Below are positions 14,174 to 19,467 of a DNA stretch of 19,467 nucleotides, piece after piece. The notes below the pieces were generated by a model, which saw nothing but the letters and a program-made list of their open reading frames with translations, was not told where the DNA came from and did no database searches. Positions within the stretch are counted from its first letter, which is position 1. Every line of letters begins with the position of its first letter. The position numbers were made by a program, and so were the translations under genes. Where the stretch lies: assembly GCA_964390795.1 (NCBI GenBank), contig CAYMLQ010000070.1, positions 1-19,467 on the forward strand, read 5' to 3'. The stretch comes from CAYMLQ01 sp964390795. GTDB lineage: Bacteria; Verrucomicrobiota; Kiritimatiellia; RFP12; UBA1067.

Positions 14174-16387
14174 TTATTTCAGACGTGCCTCGATGCGGGG
14201 CAACACTTGCCGCGCGGTTTCGGCATGGCGGCTTTCGGGATACTCGAAGAGGAGCTTGTTGCACTTCTCCTTGGCTTTGGCAAAATCACCCGACTGGTAG
14301 GCGACCAGCACCCACTTCATCAGCATGCTGTCGAGGAACGACGCATCGGGATAGTCCTGGAAGGTTTGCTCCAGCAGCGAGTTGGCTTGCGAGAAGTCGC
14401 CCTTCGAGATGTTGTAATCGATCAGCTTGGCCAATGACTCGCCGGCGAACGGGCTTTCGGGATAGCGCTCGGCGCAGGCCTTGTACTCCTGAATGGCCCG
14501 GCTCTGCGTCTGCCCCTTCTGATCCTTCTCCATCGTTTCCACGGTTTGGGCGATGCGGAACTGCGCCTCGGCCTTGGACTCCGAATTCTTCAGCGCCGTA
14601 ATCTGGCGGAAGATGCGGATGGCCTCGTCGTAGTCCTTGTTCTCAACACGGATGGCACCGATCCCCATGAGCGCCTGATCAACCAGCGGGGATTGCGGAT
14701 AGAGCTGGCTGAAGAGGCTGCAGGTCGCCAATGCGGCACCTAGGTCTTCGGCCTCGATGTGCAGTTCCCATTTAAGCTTGAACGCCTCCTGTTTGATCGC
14801 CGGGGAGACGTCCTGGTTGCGGGCCCGGATCACGGTGTCGACGCGCGTCAAGCCTTCGGCCGCCTTCTCCTTGGTCCCCTTCATCAGTCCCATGCTGTGG
14901 AAGATGCGGGCCAGTTCGAGGTAAGCGGTCGCCTCGACTAGGTTCTTGCGCGCCCGCAGCAGGGGGTCAAAGACCACATCCTGTGTCGCACGCGGACGGT
15001 TGTCGACCTCGCCCACAACGGAGATAACCGACTCGACGACGCGCGGAGTCTCCCCGCCGATGTGCAGACCGTCGGTGTAGGTGACGACGATTTCGTCATC
15101 CACCAGACACGCGAGCAGCTTGTCCGACTGATCAACCGGCTGGTTCTCCTGCGCCAGCACCACGTCCACTTTGCCTGTGAACCGTCCGGTGCGCACGGGC
15201 GCGGCACCCTGTTCGTTCAGCGTCACCTCCACGCGATCCCGCGTCTCATAGCGCAGGCTGCTTTCATCGGCGAATGCCGACTGGTCCTCGTCCTCGTCGT
15301 CCGGCCGGTACTTGTAGCGGGAGATCACGGTCAGCGAGACAGCTTCCGCCTTCTCACTGGCGTCCAGATCGACATCCAGCAACTGAACAAAGAGCGGTTG
15401 ACCGAGGAACGCCGCGGCCGCGCGCCCCTCGAAATCGCCCAGCATGAAATCGAGCAGTCCCGTGGAGACCATGCGGACCTTGGAGGCGCGGGCGACGTTT
15501 GGCGCCCCCGTCTCGGTGCTCTCATCGATATAGGCCGTCGTCACCTCTTCGCCGCCGATGACCTGCAGCACACGGTCACCGGGTTTGGACGGTCCGATCG
15601 CCGTCGGAATCGAACCGATCACCACCTGCGCGTCGGCGGTCAGCGGGATGCACTCGATCTCCTCTTTGTCGCCGCCGCTGGTCGTCACCGTCACCACAAT
15701 CTTCTTGCCCAGCGCCAGCATCACGGGAAAATCGGTATCTTGGACTTTCACATAGAAGCGGCGCCCCGCTTCGGCATAGGCGGTGGTCGGGCTTTCGGGA
15801 TCGACAAAGGTGCCGACGAGGCTGAGCGCCTCAATCGCCTTGTTCCAGTTCTGCTGGGCGAAGTGGCACATGCCGATGTAATAGTAGGCTTGGTTGGCCC
15901 ACACGGTGTTGGGATATTTGGAGGTGATGTGGCGGAGCACGGGAAAGGCCATGTTGTATTGCCGTGTCTGGAAATACGCCACGCCCGTCAGGTACATCGC
16001 CTCCAGAAACAGTTCGCGGTCCTCCCCCATCACGGGGCTGCCGTCGGCCGGCTCCAGAGCCTTGAGCCGGTTGAGGTGATTGATGGCCACAAGCTGCTGG
16101 TTGGCCTCGATGTAGTGCTTGCCCAAGGCGAGGCAGGCCGGATAGACCATGCGGCTCGAGGGGTATTGCTCCAGCACGGTCTCAATCATTTTGACACCGC
16201 GATCGCGCTCACCAGCTTGGAGCAGCTCTTGCGCACGATCCAGTAACCGGCGCGCCTCCAAGTCGCCCGACGCCGACGCCGTCGCCCGACTCTTGGCATC
16301 CCCCTGGGCCGCGACCGGCCCTGCGGCCACGCACGCCGCAACCGTGAGCAGGCTTCCGATCACCCGTATGCTTGTTTTAATCTGCAT
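14174..16387 (-). CDS. Secreted 737-aa TPR / beta-sandwich / TPR protein
   Basis: An exported protein: signal peptide MQIKTSIRVIGSLLTVAACV with likely cleavage after VAA near residue 27. TPRs span about 35-200 (typical phrases are EQYPSSRMVYPACLALGKHY and VLRHITSKYPNTVWANQAYY). Two beta modules follow: 208-289, homologous to the giant's 1314-1393, and 329-413, which carries VQLLDVDLDASEK and TGRFTGKVDVVLAQ, then a closing strand DDEIVVTYTDGL. Residues about 475-737 are again TPR (SLFSQLYPQSPLVDQALMGI, EYKACAERYPESPFAGESLA). I chose the ATG at 16387 because GGAGGAG precedes it and it gives a clean signal peptide; this start lies inside the last codons of the upstream gene (11-base overlap), so the two should be translated together. 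It is a smaller relative of the giant protein downstream. It probably acts in the periplasm as a scaffold or adaptor for the operon's motor; that function is inference. Confidence 0.9.
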   Translation of the reverse strand: MQIKTSIRVIGSLLTVAACVAAGPVAAQGDAKSRATASASGDLEARRLLDRAQELLQAGERDRGVKMIETVLEQYPSSRMVYPACLALGKHYIEANQQLVAINHLNRLKALEPADGSPVMGEDRELFLEAMYLTGVAYFQTRQYNMAFPVLRHITSKYPNTVWANQAYYYIGMCHFAQQNWNKAIEALSLVGTFVDPESPTTAYAEAGRRFYVKVQDTDFPVMLALGKKIVVTVTTSGGDKEEIECIPLTADAQVVIGSIPTAIGPSKPGDRVLQVIGGEEVTTAYIDESTETGAPNVARASKVRMVSTGLLDFMLGDFEGRAAAAFLGQPLFVQLLDVDLDASEKAEAVSLTVISRYKYRPDDEDEDQSAFADESSLRYETRDRVEVTLNEQGAAPVRTGRFTGKVDVVLAQENQPVDQSDKLLACLVDDEIVVTYTDGLHIGGETPRVVESVISVVGEVDNRPRATQDVVFDPLLRARKNLVEATAYLELARIFHSMGLMKGTKEKAAEGLTRVDTVIRARNQDVSPAIKQEAFKLKWELHIEAEDLGAALATCSLFSQLYPQSPLVDQALMGIGAIRVENKDYDEAIRIFRQITALKNSESKAEAQFRIAQTVETMEKDQKGQTQSRAIQEYKACAERYPESPFAGESLAKLIDYNISKGDFSQANSLLEQTFQDYPDASFLDSMLMKWVLVAYQSGDFAKAKEKCNKLLFEYPESRHAETARQVLPRIEARLK
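15149..15403 (-). repeat. Beta module of the DPD/ETxxSGF class in the 737-aa protein (residues 329-413)
   Basis: Begins GQPLFVQLLDVDLDASEKAE and ends TGRFTGKVDVVLAQ, with an acidic insertion (DDEDED) in the middle. DVD-L replaces DPD, and TGRF replaces SGVF, so it is a divergent copy of the modules in the giant protein. Confidence 0.5.
15521..15766 (-). repeat. Beta module shared with the giant protein, 737-aa protein copy (residues 208-289)
   Basis: Begins GRRFYVKVQDTD and ends VTTAYIDE. It aligns with giant residues 1314-1393; the best conserved stretch is GDRVLQVIGGEEV. Confidence 0.75.
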
Positions 16388-18119
16388 CGACTCCTCCGCC
16401 CATTTTGACACCCAGGCGCTCCAGCTCCAGATGCGCCGTGTTTGATTGCCCGCTACGCGGGTATTTCTTCATGATCGCGCGTAGCGCGGCAATGAATTGT
16501 TTGTCGTCTTTGGCATCGCGATGGATCCACGCGATCCGGAGCGCCGCCTCGGGCGCCTGCGGCTCAAAGAAATTCTCGATCTCGCGCAACTGGGCCAGCG
16601 CCTGGTCCTGCTTGCCCAGCCGACGGAAGCAATCCGCAATGCGGAACAGGCTGTCCGGCTCCCGGTTCGACGCCTTGTACGCCTCCAGCGCCTCAGCCCA
16701 TTTGCCGGCATGCTCCAGAAGTTCGGCCTTCATCCAGAACGCCTCAGCCGAGTATTTGGGAATCTTGGTCACCTCATCGGCGAGCGGCAACCCCTTGTCG
16801 ATGATCCGTTGCCAGTGGTAGTAGCGCAGCAGGCGATAGCGACCCAGATCGGGATCACGCATCCGCTGGCAGATCGTCTCGACCATCGTCCGGTCACGGT
16901 GCTGCACCCACTCGATGAAATTGTTGCGGTCATTGTCGTTCCACTGCTCGTGGTCGAGCTTGTCGCAGGCGTTACGGGCCATCTCCAGTTCGCCACTGGA
17001 GTCGACGAGCACGCGGATCAGGCGGTCAATCAATCCGTTGTCCATTTTGGCGAAGTCCAGCTTGGCGTAATAGGCCTGCACCTGCTCCTTCTGCTTGCCA
17101 AATGCTTGGATGAACTGGATCACCTGCGCATACTGTCCGGCCTTGAAGGTCGCGGCGAACTGCTTGTCGAGCCGGGAGAGCCAGGCGGCACTGTCGCCCT
17201 CATGCTGCAGGCGGAAATAGGCCCAGTCAATGCGGAAGGCATTGTCGGTGAGGCGCTTGCCCTCCATGGCGTCGGCCCAGTACTTGAAATAGGCGCTACG
17301 CTGTGATTTCTCCTCTTCGGTAAAAGTGGCCCAGCGATAGATCATGGCCCGAACGTCAGTCCAATACTTGTCCTCGTCAGGCGCTTCGGGGTTGTGCCGC
17401 GTGGTGCGCGCGCGCGCGTAGAACGCGCTCATCGCTTTCTCGTTCGGCAACACCCGGATGTGGATCTGGCATGCCTGTTCAATCGCCCGCCGCGCCGCGT
17501 CAGCGTTCTTGGAGCGAAAATCGACTGCGGCCTGCTCGTAGTAGGTGACGGCCTCGGCGTGCTTGTTCTGTCGTGCCAGCTCGTCCGCCAGCGCGGCTAG
17601 GGCCGGTGCCGCAAGAATGTGCTTGGCGTATTCGGCGTCAGCCACCATCTTCTGCCAGACCTTGACGGCGTTCATCCGCTCGCCGTTGTCAAAGTGGCTC
17701 TGCCCCTGATAGTAGAGCGCGGCAGCGGCATACATGACTGAATCGGGAAAATAGTCGATAACCTCCTTGAACGTCCGCACCGCCTCATTCCGCTTGTTGT
17801 CCAGCATCTGGCTGCGCCCTTTGCGCAACAACGCGTAGGCCGCCGCCGACGACCGCGGATTCTCCACAAGGAACAAATCGTATTCCGCCGCCGCTGCCCG
17901 GTAATCCTTGGCAGCAAACACGCGGTCAGCCTTGGCCAACGCGGCCGTCTCAAAGGTATCAAGGTTCTTGAAGTCAGGGGCCGTGATCGCCACCTCATAG
18001 TTGTGCTGCGCGTGCGCACTCCCGGCAATACCCATAATCGAAACTAAAAAACATACGGCCAGCCACGCAGCACACCGGCCGCCCGACCCCACGTTGCTTT
18101 TTACTTTCGCCGCCATCAT
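16377..18119 (-). CDS. Secreted 580-aa TPR protein, first gene of the operon
   Basis: An exported all-helical protein. The start at 18119 (ATG ATG) is preceded by AGGTGG and gives a good signal peptide: charged N-terminus, hydrophobic LAVCFLVSIMGIAG, cleavage at AHA-Q near residue 37. The frame stays open for 40 codons upstream, but with no ribosome site and with an internal hydrophobic stretch unlike a leader. TPRs are clear at about 50-200 (AAEYDLFLVENPRSSAAAYA, TFKEVIDYFPDSVMYAAAAL) and 450-570 (WAEALEAYKASNREPDSLFR, LRAIMKKYPRSGQSNTAHLE). The middle is a helical, charged region rich in Trp/Tyr with no known motif. It resembles CpoB/BamD-type periplasmic TPR proteins in repeat style but is longer. 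No lipobox cysteine is present. Its last codons overlap the next gene's start. Confidence 0.9.
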   Translation of the reverse strand: MMAAKVKSNVGSGGRCAAWLAVCFLVSIMGIAGSAHAQHNYEVAITAPDFKNLDTFETAALAKADRVFAAKDYRAAAAEYDLFLVENPRSSAAAYALLRKGRSQMLDNKRNEAVRTFKEVIDYFPDSVMYAAAALYYQGQSHFDNGERMNAVKVWQKMVADAEYAKHILAAPALAALADELARQNKHAEAVTYYEQAAVDFRSKNADAARRAIEQACQIHIRVLPNEKAMSAFYARARTTRHNPEAPDEDKYWTDVRAMIYRWATFTEEEKSQRSAYFKYWADAMEGKRLTDNAFRIDWAYFRLQHEGDSAAWLSRLDKQFAATFKAGQYAQVIQFIQAFGKQKEQVQAYYAKLDFAKMDNGLIDRLIRVLVDSSGELEMARNACDKLDHEQWNDNDRNNFIEWVQHRDRTMVETICQRMRDPDLGRYRLLRYYHWQRIIDKGLPLADEVTKIPKYSAEAFWMKAELLEHAGKWAEALEAYKASNREPDSLFRIADCFRRLGKQDQALAQLREIENFFEPQAPEAALRIAWIHRDAKDDKQFIAALRAIMKKYPRSGQSNTAHLELERLGVKMGGGVDAD

Positions 18120-18377
18120 CACATCCCACCTGTTAGACAAGAACACGCTAAGCTTGCAGAAAATGATTAAACAGCAATAAGCGTGCCTATGCAGTGCATG
18201 CCTAACTGCCGCACGGCCAAAACCGCGCACGACCATCACAAAATGGCTTGTGCGAATTAAAATACTCTATCCCCGGCCAGAAATCGACCGTAAAAACATC
18301 CACTCGCCACAGCCTGCAGGCCGCAATACTCGCAGAACTGCCTACGCCACTACACAACCCAGAAACGTCGCATAATC
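18120..18377. other. Intergenic region carrying the probable operon leader
   Basis: The only sizeable gap in the window (258 bases), between the mnmG stop and the TPR operon start. It is noticeably richer in A and T than the flanking genes. It should hold the end of the mnmG transcript and the promoter and leader of the operon. I found no convincing -35/-10 pair and no hairpin with a directly following T-run. Two overlapping potential RNA hairpins are listed separately, and a 10-base palindrome (GCCTGCAGGC) is at 18312-18321. Confidence 0.6.
18211..18254 (-). promoter_or_regulatory. Two overlapping potential hairpins in the operon leader
   Basis: On the minus strand the first hairpin (18254 to 18226) pairs CGCAC with GTGCG and inside it GCCAT with ATGGT around a TTTGTG loop. 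The second (18228 to 18211) pairs GCGCGG with CCGTGC around TTTTGG. They share bases 18226-18228, so only one can form completely. They sit about 90-135 bases before the first start codon. Function is unknown; a terminator for mnmG, an attenuator-like leader, or chance are all possible. Confidence 0.3.
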
Positions 18378-19466
18378 TTAATTCTTGCCTTTTTTAATCA
18401 CGACACTTAGCACCGCCACATCGGCTGGCGTCACACCAGGAACGCGCCCGGCTTGGCCTAGATTTTCGGGGCGGACACGGCTTAGCTTTTCGCGGCACTC
18501 ATAGCGTAAGGCGTTGATCCGCCAGTAATCAACCCAAACCGGAATAGGCTCCGCCTCCATCGATAAGGCGCGCATTGCCTGTCGCCGCTCTTGCTCGATA
18601 TACCCCCGGTACTTGATCTCGAGCTCAACCTGCTCAATCACTGCCTCTGGGAGGGCACAATCCGCCCCTGGTAACGCATGGTATGTCACCTCCGGACGAG
18701 CCAACAGCTTGGCAAGCGTTGCGCCACCCGCCACATGGGTGATATCCAACCGGCGCAACTCAGCCTCCGCCATTTCCGCAAAGTGCTCAGTTTCGTCCAA
18801 GAAGGCGCGATCAGCGAGCCCTAACCGGCGCGCATGTCGGGCCAAACGGAAACGCGCGTTGTCCTGCCGTAACAGGAGTCGGCGTTCGGCACGCGATGTG
18901 AACATGCGATACGGCTCATTGGTCCCCTTTGTCACCAGATCATCCACCAACACCCCAATATAGGACTCCTGTCGGCTCAAGACCAATGGCGCTTCGCCAC
19001 GCAATCGCAGGACCGCGTTGACCCCGGCCATGAATCCCTGCGCGGCGGCCTCTTCGTATCCGGTTGTCCCATTCACTTGCCCTGCAAAATAGAGACCTGA
19101 AAATCGTTTTGATTCCAAGGTGTGGCTCAACTCGCGTGCATCAATGCTGTCATATTCGATCGCATACGCGTAGGCGAGAAAGCGCGCCCGCTCTAGGCCG
19201 GGTATCTGTCGGACAAGGAGATCCTGTGTGTCGCGAGGCAGGCTGTTTGACAGTCCATTGGGGTAAATCCACGCCCTTTCACCCGCCCCTTCTGGCTCTA
19301 AAAACACATGGTGCTGCTCCTTGTCACCAAATTTAACGATCTTATCCTCTATCGACGGGCAATAGCGCACCCCTGTCCCGGTGATACCACCCCCATACAG
19401 TGCGCTACGCGACAGGTTCTCCCGAATGATCTGGTGGCACGCTGGCGTGGTGTGTGTTAGCCAGCA
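18378..19466 (-). CDS. mnmG: tRNA uridine-5-carboxymethylaminomethyl modification protein MnmG, C-terminal part
   Basis: The frame is open to the right edge, so the N-terminal FAD-binding part (probably about 260 residues) lies outside. The 362 residues present match MnmG (GidA) throughout: LTHTTPACHQIIRENLSRSA, then RYCPSIEDKIVKF with the conserved second active-site cysteine (Cys277 in E. coli), FLEPEG, YAIEYDSID, GLYFAGQVNGTTGYEEAAAQ, VDDLVTKGTNEPYRMFTSRA, and the C-terminal helical domain with VELEIKYRGYI and NLGQAGRVPGVTPADVAVLS that contacts MnmE. With MnmE it installs the cmnm5/nm5 group on U34 of certain tRNAs in the cytoplasm. A GTG at 19370 is internal and should not be taken as a start. 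No mnmE or rsmG neighbour is visible in the window. Confidence 0.97.
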   Translation of the reverse strand, partial: CWLTHTTPACHQIIRENLSRSALYGGGITGTGVRYCPSIEDKIVKFGDKEQHHVFLEPEGAGERAWIYPNGLSNSLPRDTQDLLVRQIPGLERARFLAYAYAIEYDSIDARELSHTLESKRFSGLYFAGQVNGTTGYEEAAAQGFMAGVNAVLRLRGEAPLVLSRQESYIGVLVDDLVTKGTNEPYRMFTSRAERRLLLRQDNARFRLARHARRLGLADRAFLDETEHFAEMAEAELRRLDITHVAGGATLAKLLARPEVTYHALPGADCALPEAVIEQVELEIKYRGYIEQERRQAMRALSMEAEPIPVWVDYWRINALRYECREKLSRVRPENLGQAGRVPGVTPADVAVLSVVIKKGKN

Positions 19467-19467
19467 C

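Noticed and set aside
11803..16246. Further long plus-strand frames (11803-13107, 13261-14601, 15062-16246)
   Set aside because: All are antisense to the giant and 737-aa proteins, whose signal peptides and TPRs are clear; the plus-strand products look like shadow translations.
4965..18119. A standard Tol-Pal locus
   Set aside because: No TolB beta-propeller, no OmpA-like Pal and no TolA C-terminal domain are present; only the motor and TPR themes are shared.
18312..18321. GCCTGCAGGC palindrome after mnmG, considered as a terminator
   Set aside because: The stem is only about five pairs when extended and the nearest T-run is more than ten bases further on.
19368..19370. GTG at 19370 as the start of a 330-aa protein
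   Set aside because: The frame continues upstream with clear MnmG sequence (HTTPACHQIIRENLSRSALY), so the gene is simply cut by the window edge.

Overview
The window is a GC-rich bacterial fragment, dense with genes that are all read from the minus strand. Two transcription blocks are visible. At the right edge (18378-19466) is the C-terminal half or more of the tRNA-modification protein MnmG. A 258-base gap follows, and then an uninterrupted run of eleven genes (18119 down to 1) that looks like one operon. Gaps within it are -11, 34, 4, 3, 18, 2, 17, 57, -4 and 2 bases, and the last gene runs off the left edge. The gene content (ExbB, two ExbDs, a DUF4159 protein, large periplasmic TPR proteins) suggests a Gram-negative member of the PVC group, perhaps Kiritimatiellota, Lentisphaerota or Verrucomicrobiota. 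That placement is inference from gene content only.

Layout in transcription order: (1) a 580-aa secreted TPR protein; (2) a 737-aa secreted TPR / beta-sandwich / TPR protein; (3) a giant 2698-aa secreted protein with an alpha-solenoid, then a long series of beta-sandwich modules, then a C-terminal TPR block; (4) a 136-aa protein that may have a PH-like fold; (5) an ExbB/TolQ/MotA-type proton channel subunit; (6, 7) two ExbD/TolR-type subunits; (8) a 150-aa single-span protein of TonB/TolA-like layout; (9) a five-span membrane protein ending in a DUF4159 domain; (10) a 370-aa orphan membrane protein; (11) a metal-dependent amidohydrolase.

The central idea is that genes 1 to 10 build one proton-motive-force-driven envelope machine. 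ExbB and the ExbD pair would be the motor. The 150-aa protein and the DUF4159 protein would be transducers; the DUF4159 protein carries a TonB-like SxxxH motif in its last membrane span. The three secreted TPR proteins would be the periplasmic load or scaffold. One TolQ-type plus two TolR-type subunits beside large periplasmic TPR proteins recalls the AglRQS/Glt gliding machinery of Myxococcus and, more distantly, Tol-Pal and TonB systems, but no Pal, TolB or TonB-dependent receptor is visible. The giant protein and the 737-aa protein share a clearly homologous beta module (residues 1314-1393 and 208-289 respectively), so they appear to be related by partial duplication or module shuffling. 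The role of the system is unknown from sequence alone.

No tRNA, rRNA, mobile element or CRISPR array was seen. Long open frames on the plus strand opposite the operon are judged to be shadows.
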